Assembly (NCBI RefSeq): GCF_006716745.1
Contig: NZ_VFPP01000001.1
Coordinates: forward strand, 8,443,386 to 8,507,385
Length of the DNA: 64,000 nt
Direction: 5' to 3'
Source: Saccharothrix saharensis
Lineage (GTDB): Bacteria; Actinomycetota; Actinomycetes; Mycobacteriales; Pseudonocardiaceae
The notes under the pieces are model-generated. The model saw nothing but the letters and a program-made list of their open reading frames with translations, was not told where the DNA came from and did not search any database. The translations under genes and the position numbers were made by a program. Of the stretch, positions 9,367-16,883 are shown piece by piece; the stretch's first letter is position 1; every line of letters begins with the position of its first letter.

Positions 9367-9520
9367 TGCGCTTTCCCCCTCGCGCGGGTTCCCGCTCCCC
9401 AACCGGAACCCGTGACACTGGTTAGGAGCGCGGTCGACGGCCGTGGATACCTCCCGGCGGAACTTCCCGGCCGCATACTGGTCCGGGATCAGCACCGCCG
9501 CCGGGGGGGAGAGGGCCGCC

Positions 9521-10681
9521 GTGAACGCTCGCAAGGTCGATCGGGGTGCGCCCGGGGCGGGCTGTCCCGTGCACCGGACGCACGACGGGACGTGGCAGGT
9601 CGACGGCTACGCGGCCGCCCGCGCGTTCCTGCGCGACCACGGCACCGTCCAGGCCGGTCTGGGCGTGGAGACCACGGAGAACTTTCCGCGCCGGATCCGC
9701 CGCCCCGTCCTGTACCGCGACGGGCCGGAACACCGCGAGCACCGCAGGCAGACCGCGCGGTTCTTCACCCCTCGCCGGGTCGACGAGGCCTACCGCGCGG
9801 TGATGGAACGCGTGGCCGACGAGCAGGTGGCCCTGGTGCGCGAGGGGCGCGTGGTCGACCTCGCCGACCTGAGCTTCCAGGTGGCCGTGGACGTCACGTC
9901 TGCGGTGATCGGGCTGACCGAGAGCAAGCCCGGGATCAGGCGACGGCTGGACTACTTCTTCCCGGAGGAGTTCGGCGAACCGGGGTTCACCAGCCTGCGC
10001 GGCCTGTACTGGGTGTGGCGGCAGCTCCGGGGCTGGTCGGCGATCTACTTCGGCGACGTCCGGCCCGCGGTGCGGGCGCGCCGGGCGCACCCGCGGGACG
10101 ACCTGATCTCGCACCTGCTCGCCGAGGGCTGCACGTCGGCCGAGATCCTGGGCGAGTGCCTCACGTTCGCCGCCGCCGGCATGGTCACCACCCGCGAGTT
10201 CATCGTGGTGGCGGCGTGGCACCTGTTCACCGACGACGGGCTGCGGTCCCGCTACCTGGCCGCCGAGGAGCCGGAACGGCTGCTGGTGCTGCACGAGGTG
10301 CTGCGGCTGGAACCGGTCATCGGCCACCTGAAGCGCCGCACCACCCGCGACGTCCGGGTGCACGACGTCACCGTGCCGGCGGGCTCCCTGGTTCGCGTCC
10401 AGCTCGACCACGCCAACCTCGACACCGCCGTGGTCGGCGAGCTCCCGGCGGCCGTGTGCCCCGGTCGGCGGCTGGCCGACGGCGGCAGCTCGACCGGCTT
10501 GTCGTTCGGCGACGGCCCGCACAAGTGCCCCGGCTCGCACGTCGCGATGCTGGAGTCGGACGTGTTCCTGCACAAGCTGCTGTCGCTGGAGGGCATCCGG
10601 ATGGTCCGGCCGCCGCGGGTCGCGTTCAAGGACGAGATCGCCGGGTACGAGCTGCGCGGCCTGCACGTCACCACCGGCTGA
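9521..10681 (+). CDS. Cytochrome P450
   Basis: The 386-residue product carries the ExxR pair of helix K (E259, R262 in HEVLRLEP) and the heme-binding loop FGDGPHKCPG with thiolate C336. The I-helix region reads TFAAAGMVTTREF, with threonines in the usual oxygen-activation area but no classic AGxDTT. This is a soluble bacterial class P450; redox partners are not encoded nearby. Start is the GTG at 9521 behind a GGGGGGGAGAGG ribosome site; a longer frame exists upstream without one. It is divergent from the multicopper oxidase, so the two oxidative enzymes may share a promoter region. Substrate is unknown. Confidence 0.9.
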   Translation: MNARKVDRGAPGAGCPVHRTHDGTWQVDGYAAARAFLRDHGTVQAGLGVETTENFPRRIRRPVLYRDGPEHREHRRQTARFFTPRRVDEAYRAVMERVADEQVALVREGRVVDLADLSFQVAVDVTSAVIGLTESKPGIRRRLDYFFPEEFGEPGFTSLRGLYWVWRQLRGWSAIYFGDVRPAVRARRAHPRDDLISHLLAEGCTSAEILGECLTFAAAGMVTTREFIVVAAWHLFTDDGLRSRYLAAEEPERLLVLHEVLRLEPVIGHLKRRTTRDVRVHDVTVPAGSLVRVQLDHANLDTAVVGELPAAVCPGRRLADGGSSTGLSFGDGPHKCPGSHVAMLESDVFLHKLLSLEGIRMVRPPRVAFKDEIAGYELRGLHVTTG

Positions 10682-10706
10682 CCCCGCCGTCGACGACCAC
10701 CCGCGA

Positions 10707-11915
10707 CTACGCCGAGGTGACCTCGGGCGGTCGCGGGGTCCCGATGTCGGCGAGGTGGCGCCGGACGGCGGCGATGTAGTCGGCGGGCTCCTCGGCGTCG
10801 TACGCCAGCACGACGGCGCGCCCGTCCTTCTTGAACGTCACCACGGCACCGGGCCCGGGGTCGCGGCCGAGTCGGTAGCCGGCTCGGTCGCCCAGCGCGA
10901 CCCGGAAGTCCTCCCACGTCTCCTGGCGGTAACCCTTCATCCGGTTGCCCCACCGGATGCCGCGGGCCCGGTACGCGGGCGGCGTGAAGACGAACAGCCT
11001 GCGGTGCGCGCCCAGCTCCCTGATCACCCGGAACTCGTAGCGCAGCTCCGGCCAGTCGCCCGGGGCCATGATCACGCACCGGGCCCCCGCGACCAGTTCG
11101 GCGAACTGCTCGCGCCACGAGTCGTCGGTGGCGTAGTGGCGGTCGATCCCGTCGGGCGGGAGGTAGTCGCGCGGGTTGCCCAGGCCGTACCCGCGCCCGA
11201 GCTCCTTGGCGATCGCGGGCGCGAAGAACTCCTCGAACGACATCGGCTCCCTGCGGCGGCCGAAGACCTTCCTCAGCTCGGGCCGGTCGCGCACCTCCTG
11301 CTCGTCGCGGCGCCGGAAGCCGAACAACCGCCGCTCGTTGCCGAAACCGCGGATCCACACCACGGCCGGCCGCGGGTCGACCGGCGGCCGTGCGTCGATG
11401 CGGTCCGCCCGCCGCGCCGCGGACTGGCACAGGATGGCCACCAACGCCATCGGCAGGAACAGCCGCGTGCCGACCGTCGTGGGTTGGCCGTTCAGCAGCA
11501 GCACCCCGATCACCAGCACCGGTATCGCCACCGCGACGTTGCCCAGCAACCGGAACGGTGCCCGCGGTCGCCGCCGACGACCGGACCGGACGGGTCGCGC
11601 GGGCAGGAGGAGGACGATCAGCCCCGGCCCGGCCAGCGGTGCCACGACCACGAGCGCGGTGGCGAGGACGACGGCGACGACCGTGCCGCCGACCCCGCGG
11701 CCGGGCACCGTGACCGCCGCGACGAACGCCCCGCCGACGAGACCGGTGAGGCAGGCCGTCATGAGCACGATCGGCGTGATCGGCCCGGTGTACCCCTTGC
11801 CCTGCGCCCGCCGCCACAACCGCATGAACGTCGTGAACACGAAGAAGAACAGCGCCCCCGCCACCACCGCACCGACCAGGACCACGACCACCGCGAGCAC
11901 CACGCGGACCGCCAT
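10707..11915 (-). CDS. Membrane protein with C-terminal TIR-like cytoplasmic domain
   Basis: The 402-residue product starts at an ATG behind GGGAGGAGG. The first half holds about five hydrophobic segments (for example VVLAVVVVLVGAVVAGALFF and NVAVAIPVLVIGVLLL). The second half, from about residue 185, is soluble and has a layout reminiscent of TIR/SEFIR folds: strand VVWIRGFGNER, then helix-strand WREQFAELVAGARCVIMAPGDW, then ELRYEFRVI and RRLFVFTPP. The similarity is a pattern impression, and no catalytic glutamate can be assigned with confidence. Function unknown; it could be a membrane-anchored sensor. It follows the lipoprotein gene on the same strand after 56 bases. Confidence 0.72.
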   Translation of the reverse strand: MAVRVVLAVVVVLVGAVVAGALFFFVFTTFMRLWRRAQGKGYTGPITPIVLMTACLTGLVGGAFVAAVTVPGRGVGGTVVAVVLATALVVVAPLAGPGLIVLLLPARPVRSGRRRRPRAPFRLLGNVAVAIPVLVIGVLLLNGQPTTVGTRLFLPMALVAILCQSAARRADRIDARPPVDPRPAVVWIRGFGNERRLFGFRRRDEQEVRDRPELRKVFGRRREPMSFEEFFAPAIAKELGRGYGLGNPRDYLPPDGIDRHYATDDSWREQFAELVAGARCVIMAPGDWPELRYEFRVIRELGAHRRLFVFTPPAYRARGIRWGNRMKGYRQETWEDFRVALGDRAGYRLGRDPGPGAVVTFKKDGRAVVLAYDAEEPADYIAAVRRHLADIGTPRPPEVTSA

Positions 11916-11971
11916 CCGACCACCTCCTCCCTCCGGGCACCACGACGGTGCCGTGACCGGGCGGACGACCG

Positions 11972-12499
11972 TCAGCGTCGTCCGAGGCGTCCCAGCAAGC
12001 TCAGCACCTTGATCAGGACGACGAGGACCAGGGCTGCGCCGACCACTCGCAGCAGGATGTCTCCGAGGTCGGTGTCCTCGTCCGGGTTCGGCTGGAGCGG
12101 TCGGGGACCGAACGCCTGCAGCATCTGGTCCCTGGTGGCGGATCGGCTGACCCCGTTGAGGGTGACCACGACCTCGTCCACTTCGTCCGGGTAGGTGTCC
12201 CAGACGAGGCGGGCGATCTCGGCGCCCTCGTCGGTGGTCGAGGGTTCGACGGCCATGACGGTCACCGTGTCGAAGCCGCTGGTGCTCATGATGTGGCCGA
12301 CCCCGACATCGGTGTAGCCCGCCTCGACGATGCGGGATTCGAGCGCCTCCATCTCGGCGACCGGGAAGCACCCCGCCGCCGCGAGGACGCCCAGCAGGAC
12401 GCCGAGCAATCGTGGTAACCGCCTACGGGCTGGACGTCTCACGCCGGAGCGGCACGGGGAAGCCGACTCGGTGGCGCGGATGAGCGGTGCCTGGACCAT
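11972..12499 (-). CDS. Putative lipoprotein with C-terminal membrane helix
   Basis: About 175 residues from the ATG at 12499. A basic stretch (RRPARRRLPRL) is followed by a hydrophobic run ending in a lipobox-like LAAAGC, consistent with lipid attachment at that cysteine. The middle has an acidic, mixed alpha/beta character (VTVMAVEPSTTDEGAEIARLVWDTYPDEVDEVVVTLNG). The C-terminus has a second hydrophobic segment (LLRVVGAALVLVVLIKVLSLL) and a basic tail. This dual anchoring is unusual for a lipoprotein. The start could be later than chosen, because the signal-like segment begins about 25 residues in. It is divergent from the PadR gene across the long palindrome. Confidence 0.65.
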   Translation of the reverse strand: MVQAPLIRATESASPCRSGVRRPARRRLPRLLGVLLGVLAAAGCFPVAEMEALESRIVEAGYTDVGVGHIMSTSGFDTVTVMAVEPSTTDEGAEIARLVWDTYPDEVDEVVVTLNGVSRSATRDQMLQAFGPRPLQPNPDEDTDLGDILLRVVGAALVLVVLIKVLSLLGRLGRR

Positions 12500-12515
12500 G
12501 GGACACCTCGCATTG

Positions 12516-12559
12516 GATGCTCCGTTCCGGAGTATGTCTATACTCCGGAACGGAGCATC
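12516..12559. promoter_or_regulatory. Perfect 20-bp inverted repeat, probable PadR operator
   Basis: Arms at 12516-12535 and 12540-12559 are exact reverse complements with the 4-base spacer GTCT. Each arm also contains its own dyad, CTCCG-N3-CGGAG (12520-12532 and 12543-12555), with centres 23 bp apart, about two helical turns. It lies between the divergent lipoprotein start and the PadR start, 23 bases before the PadR TTG. Assignment to PadR is inference; the palindromic symmetry is directly visible. Confidence 0.7.
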
Positions 12560-12582
12560 GAGCAAGGTCGGGGGAGGCAGGT

Positions 12583-13206
12583 TTGGCCGGTCGGACCAAG
12601 AAACTCACCACGGTGTCGTACGGCATCCTGGGTCTTCTGGGCCTGCGCCCGCACACGCCCTACGAGATGGCACGGCAGTTCAGCCGCAGCGGCACGTTCT
12701 GGGCCTCGGCGGAGAGCGTCGTCTACAACGAGCCCAAGGCCTTGGTGGCCCACGGCCTGGCCACGGCGGCGACCGAGACCAACGGCGGCCGGCGCCGCAC
12801 CCGTTACTCGATCACCCCGGCGGGCCGCCGCGAACTGCGCCGCTGGCTGGCCGATCCGGCCGTCGAACCGCAGTTCCAGTTCGACGCGATGATGAAGATC
12901 CTCTTCTCCGACCTCGGCGACAAGGAAGACCTGCTCGGCGCGATCAAGGCCATGCGCGCCTGGGCCGAACGAACCCAAGCCGGCGCGGCCGTCATCACGC
13001 ACGACTACACGACCGGCACCGAGCCCTACCCCGACCGCGCGCACATCGTCGGCCTGACCCAGGCCTACCGGGTGGGACTGGCCCAGATGACCCTCCAGTG
13101 GGCGGACTGGGCCGAACGCCAGGTCCGGAACTGGCCCGACACGCGCAGCGGCCCCGATCCCACCGACCTGCTGACCCACCTGGGCACCGGCCGTACACCC
13201 TGGTAG
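12583..13206 (+). CDS. PadR family transcriptional regulator
   Basis: The 207-residue product has an N-terminal winged helix typical of PadR (LTTVSYGILGLLGLRPHTPYEM, then the wing in RRRTRYSITPAGRRELRRWL) and a C-terminal Vir_C-like helical half for dimerisation (DAMMKILFSDLG... LTQAYRVGLAQMTLQWADWAERQV). The start is a TTG at 12583 with GGGGAGGCAGG directly upstream; the longer frame would read through the inverted repeat. It is probably autoregulatory through that repeat. Effector and targets unknown. Confidence 0.87.
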   Translation: MAGRTKKLTTVSYGILGLLGLRPHTPYEMARQFSRSGTFWASAESVVYNEPKALVAHGLATAATETNGGRRRTRYSITPAGRRELRRWLADPAVEPQFQFDAMMKILFSDLGDKEDLLGAIKAMRAWAERTQAGAAVITHDYTTGTEPYPDRAHIVGLTQAYRVGLAQMTLQWADWAERQVRNWPDTRSGPDPTDLLTHLGTGRTPW

Positions 13207-13311
13207 CACGACAACCGTCGAGCCCGACCACGCGGGGACGCTCGCTCGTCGGCATGAGCGCGTGTTCGTCGTAGTACCCGAACAGCACGCAGGATCGGGC
13301 AGTATTGCGAT

Positions 13312-14130
13312 GTGAACGACGGCTCCCTGCCCCGCGGTCCTGGACACGAAGATCCAGTCGACGTCGATGAGACGTCGCGTCCTCTGGGCGGTGGCCCGAC
13401 CGTCGGACAACGCGCGCGGGCGACCTCGGACGCAACGATCCTGCAAGCGGGCCGGGATGTGAACGTCACCTTCAACCGCGCCGACGATTCCACCAGGCCG
13501 GGAATGCGGTCGCCGCAACGGATCGCGATCGCTGTGGTCGCGGTGATCGCCGTCGCGGCGACGACGGCCTTCGTGACCGCTTACCTGCGCGGCGCCCTCG
13601 ACCGCACCTCGGCCGGATCGCACTCGCCGATGAACACGAACACCGCTGCGGCGAGCCCGTCCTCGTCCCGGCCGCACTCGTCCGTCCAGTCGTCGGAGCC
13701 CAGGCCGGACACGTCCATCGGCGAGCCCGAGCCGACCGTGACGAAGAAGGGGTACCGGCTCAAGCCGTCCTCGGACGTGCGGACCAACGACATCGACAAG
13801 GTCGACCTGGACACGGGCTGCCCGGGCTGGGGTCCGACCTCCATCCCCGTGGGCCGCAAGCGGTGCGGGGAGCTCGCGGACCTCATCGTCGAGCCCTACG
13901 GGTTGCACGCGCCCAACGACCAACCCCTGCTCGCACCCGTGGACGGCCTGGCCACCCACACGTCGTGCCGTGACCGGACTGACGGCGTCGGCACGATCCT
14001 CCTGGAGGACCTGCACGACGGGGCGCAGTTGTGCGTGTGGACCGACAAGCACAGCATCGCCGCGGTCCACGTCGACTCGGTCACCGAGACCGGGGAAGTG
14101 GTCATCGACTACGAACTCTGGAAACCCTGA
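13312..14130 (+). CDS. Single-pass membrane protein with an N-terminal ILQAGRDVN motif
   Basis: The 272-residue protein has a hydrophilic N-terminus with ATILQAGRDVNVTFN (about 41-55), a motif often seen next to signalling or immunity modules in actinomycetes (recalled, not searched). One membrane helix follows (about 71-90), then a Ser/Thr/Pro-rich spacer and a C-terminal domain with four cysteines that could form disulfides outside the cell. No enzyme motif is seen. Start is the GTG at 13312. It follows PadR after about 105 bases. Role unknown. Confidence 0.68.
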   Translation: MNDGSLPRGPGHEDPVDVDETSRPLGGGPTVGQRARATSDATILQAGRDVNVTFNRADDSTRPGMRSPQRIAIAVVAVIAVAATTAFVTAYLRGALDRTSAGSHSPMNTNTAAASPSSSRPHSSVQSSEPRPDTSIGEPEPTVTKKGYRLKPSSDVRTNDIDKVDLDTGCPGWGPTSIPVGRKRCGELADLIVEPYGLHAPNDQPLLAPVDGLATHTSCRDRTDGVGTILLEDLHDGAQLCVWTDKHSIAAVHVDSVTETGEVVIDYELWKP

Positions 14131-14314
14131 CCGCCCACCCCACCGACACCCACGCCCGCGAGCCCCGTCCTGTCATCGGCATGTGCAGGCGTCGCCGGAG
14201 CGCTTCCTCCGCGGCATGAGGGGACGCGTTGTCTGCGCGAAAACCGTTGGTGACCGATCTGCCCCGCTGATGTACTGATGGCCACCGAGAGTCTGCCGCG
14301 TGACGGAGGTAGTT

Positions 14315-15070
14315 GTGAGTGGCTACAACGGGCTCGCCGAGGTGTACGAGTGGCTCATCTCAGATGCGAAGCTGGCTCCGGCCGGGTTCGCTTCGTCGTT
14401 CGATGACGTCCTCGGTCTCCTGCCGTCGAACGCTCGCGTCATCGATTGTTCGTGCGGGACCGGACAGTTGGCGGTTGGCCTCGCCGGTCTTGGCATGCGC
14501 GTTGTCGCAACCGACGCCAGCGAAGCGATGGTTCGTCGGACTGCGGAGCTGTCCGAGGAGCTCGGGGCATCTGTCCGGACAGTGCGGGCGAACTGGCATG
14601 AGTTGTCCGACCATTTCGATGACGACACCTTCGACATGGTGTTCTGCGTCGGCAACTCGCTGCACCATGCCGAGGGCGCGCGAGGCAGAGTTGCTGCTCT
14701 GAAGTCGATGTCACGGCTGCTGCGCCGTGGCGGGCACTTGGTACTCACCTCCCGCACTTGGGAACTCGTGAGGGCCAGAGGTTCCCGACTGGACATCGGT
14801 GACCGACTCGTCCGTCGGAACGGTCGCGATGCCGTCGTGGTCTACCGCTGGGACATCGCGCCGAACTGGGAGGATGAGCACCACATCGAGATCGCGATCG
14901 CGCAAGTGGACACCACCGGGTCGGTTCTCGTCCGCTCGGAACTGCTGTCGAGCTGGCCCTACCGACACGAAGAACTCGAAGCCGAGTTGCGCCGGGTCGG
15001 ACTCCGGACGGAAATGAGCACGTTCAACCTTGAGGCCGAGAACTACATGGTGGTGGCGAGCAAGGTGTAG
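14315..15070 (+). CDS. Class I SAM-dependent methyltransferase
   Basis: The 251-residue protein has methyltransferase motif I in VIDCSCGTGQLAVGLAGLG, the acidic ribose-binding residue in VVATDAS, motif II DMVFCVGNSLHH, and motif III in LLRRGGHLVLTS. It resembles glycine/sarcosine- or small-molecule-methylating enzymes in general layout, but substrate cannot be told. The GTG at 14315 has GGAGG five bases upstream and is preferred over an in-frame GTG at 14300. Codon use is less G/C-biased than neighbours, hinting at transfer. It stands alone between long intergenic regions. Confidence 0.88.
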   Translation: MSGYNGLAEVYEWLISDAKLAPAGFASSFDDVLGLLPSNARVIDCSCGTGQLAVGLAGLGMRVVATDASEAMVRRTAELSEELGASVRTVRANWHELSDHFDDDTFDMVFCVGNSLHHAEGARGRVAALKSMSRLLRRGGHLVLTSRTWELVRARGSRLDIGDRLVRRNGRDAVVVYRWDIAPNWEDEHHIEIAIAQVDTTGSVLVRSELLSSWPYRHEELEAELRRVGLRTEMSTFNLEAENYMVVASKV

Positions 15071-15814
15071 ACAACGGCCTCTCGGTCCCTGGCCGGACCG
15101 CGCGGTTGCAACCAGGAAGCTTGCGTCCTCTCATCGGCATGGGAGTGTGACGTCCGACATCGGGGGAACCTCAGGGCTGGTGGCAACGTTCACGTCGGAT
15201 CGATCACCCTGCTCACGATCCACGCATGCTCGCCGACTTGCCGGCCGGTGGTCACCTCGGAGATGGCCTCGACGGGGACACCCCCGGCCTGGCTTGGGCG
15301 AGCGCACCTTCTAGCGCCGCCCGTGTGACCCCTGACCGCGATGTCGCGGGTCAACGTGAAGCAGGTGATCCGCCAGTCCGCACGCGGCGGCGTGTCCTTG
15401 TCGTACTCGCGCTCATGCTTGATGGCAGGCAGGTTCTGGGAACTGCGGTACTGGCACCATCACTGCGCGAGGCTGGGCCGTGCGCTCCTGGGAGCATGGT
15501 TGCCATCGTGTCGGTAGATCGGCGATCTGGAGGAGCGATGCCGGAGGGGTTACCTCGCCAACCGCGGCGCTGAACGGCCCACTGCCTGAACTCACGTGGA
15601 AATCGCCGCGCGAGTGCACACACCGTCCTCACCCTCGAGACCGGTCAGTGAGGTCTTCGAGGCAGGTCTCGTCCTCGTGCACCACGCCGGCCCTCGCCCG
15701 TCGCGGCACGATGGCGCAGTAGACGCATTCCTGCGCCGCCGATGCCGCGTGAGGTGCCATGCGCGTGATGGTTCCAGCGCGCCCACCCAGGAGCTACTCG
15801 CGGCACCACGTCGG
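15071..15814. other. Intergenic region of 744 bases between convergent genes
   Basis: The stretch lies between the stop of the methyltransferase and the stop of the SMP-30-like gene. Several short frames on both strands lack start signals, domains and natural amino-acid composition. It may be decayed coding sequence, but I cannot identify a parent family. No clear terminator hairpin, tRNA or insertion-sequence end is visible. Confidence 0.35.
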
Positions 15815-16819
15815 TCAGTAGGGGTTCCCCGGCACGTTGAGGCGCACCTGGTAGAGGCCGAACGAGCCGGGCACACCGGACGTGATGTAGAGCGTCCGAC
15901 CGTCCGGACCGCCGAACGCCGCGTTGGTGGCGTTGCGGCCCGCGGAGATCGTGCCCAGCCGGGAGCCGGACGGGGAGAAGACGTGCACGAGGCCCTCTTC
16001 GTAGGACGCCCAGTACAGGTTGCCCGCGCAGTCGACGGTCGCGCCGTCGGGCGTCCGGATGCTCGCGAGCGTCGTGCGGTTGCCGGTCGAACCGTCGAAC
16101 GCCACGGCGTACTTGACGATCGAGTTGCTGCCGCCCACGTAGAGGGTCGTGCCGTCGGGCGACAGGACGACGCCGTTGGGCTGCGACAGCGTGTCGTCGA
16201 CGAGCCGGACCACCCCTTCGCGGACGCGGAAGACGCTGGTCCGGCCGTTCTGCTCGTCGGCTCGGTTGCCGCGCTGGAAGTTCGGGTCGGTGAAGTAGGT
16301 GGTGCCGTCCCGGCCGGTGGTCAGGTCGTTCGGCGAGTTGAACGCCCGCCCGAGGTAGTTCGCCGCGACGGTGGTGCGGCTGCGGTCGGTCAGGTCGTAG
16401 GAGGAGACGGTGCGGTTGTCGTGGGTGGCGGCGAGCAGCCGCGTGCCGTCGGGGGTGACCGCCAGGCCGTTGCTGCCGGAGGCGGCGATGAACGTCTCGA
16501 ACGTGGCCGGCGGCGTGAACCGCAGCACGGAGGACGGTTGCACGCCCTGAGGGCCGGTGGGGTTCTGCATGTTCGACAGGAACAGGCTGCCCGTCCGCTG
16601 GTCCCACGCGGGCCCTTCGAGGAAGTTGAACCCTCCCCGGACGAGCTGGGACGTCACCGCACGGCTCGGTAACGGCGGTCCGTAGGTCGCACCCGGGATG
16701 CATGGCGACGCCGTGGCCGTGGCAGCGGACGCCACGGGCGTCACCGCGCCCGCGATGGCGACGGCCACCGCCGTGAGCGTCCGCACGCGGCGGTGGCGTG
16801 GTGTCGTGCGGTGGGTCAT
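15815..16819 (-). CDS. Secreted SMP-30/gluconolactonase-like beta-propeller protein
   Basis: The 334-residue product starts MTHRTTPRHRRVR and has a signal peptide with a hydrophobic core (LTAVAVAIAGAVTPVASA) and AxA cleavage near residue 36. The mature part has repeated propeller-blade strands: GPAWDQRTGSLFLSN, GLAVTPDGTRLLAA, NDLTTGRDGTTYFTDPNF, GVVLSPDGTTLYVGG and PDGATVDCAGNLYWAS. This matches the SMP-30/gluconolaconase/LRE-like region, often calcium-dependent lactonases. A secreted sugar-lactonase role would pair logically with the neighbouring sugar dehydrogenases, but is inference. It lies 64 bases downstream of the ricin-FN3 dehydrogenase on the same strand and may share its transcript. 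Confidence 0.85.
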   Translation of the reverse strand: MTHRTTPRHRRVRTLTAVAVAIAGAVTPVASAATATASPCIPGATYGPPLPSRAVTSQLVRGGFNFLEGPAWDQRTGSLFLSNMQNPTGPQGVQPSSVLRFTPPATFETFIAASGSNGLAVTPDGTRLLAATHDNRTVSSYDLTDRSRTTVAANYLGRAFNSPNDLTTGRDGTTYFTDPNFQRGNRADEQNGRTSVFRVREGVVRLVDDTLSQPNGVVLSPDGTTLYVGGSNSIVKYAVAFDGSTGNRTTLASIRTPDGATVDCAGNLYWASYEEGLVHVFSPSGSRLGTISAGRNATNAAFGGPDGRTLYITSGVPGSFGLYQVRLNVPGNPY

Positions 16820-16883
16820 GGAGGTTCCTTCCGCGATCGGCGGGAACCGCGGGGCGGCGCGGTCGCACCGCCCCGCGGCCGGG

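Noticed and set aside
7324..10779. Very long plus-strand open frame (over 1100 codons) through the multicopper oxidase and P450
   Set aside because: It is antisense to the oxidase, which has all copper motifs, and out of frame with the P450. Its composition is Arg/Gly/Val shadow sequence typical of high-GC DNA.
15071..15814. Possible insertion-sequence remnant
   Set aside because: No terminal inverted repeats, target duplications or transposase motifs could be found in either strand.
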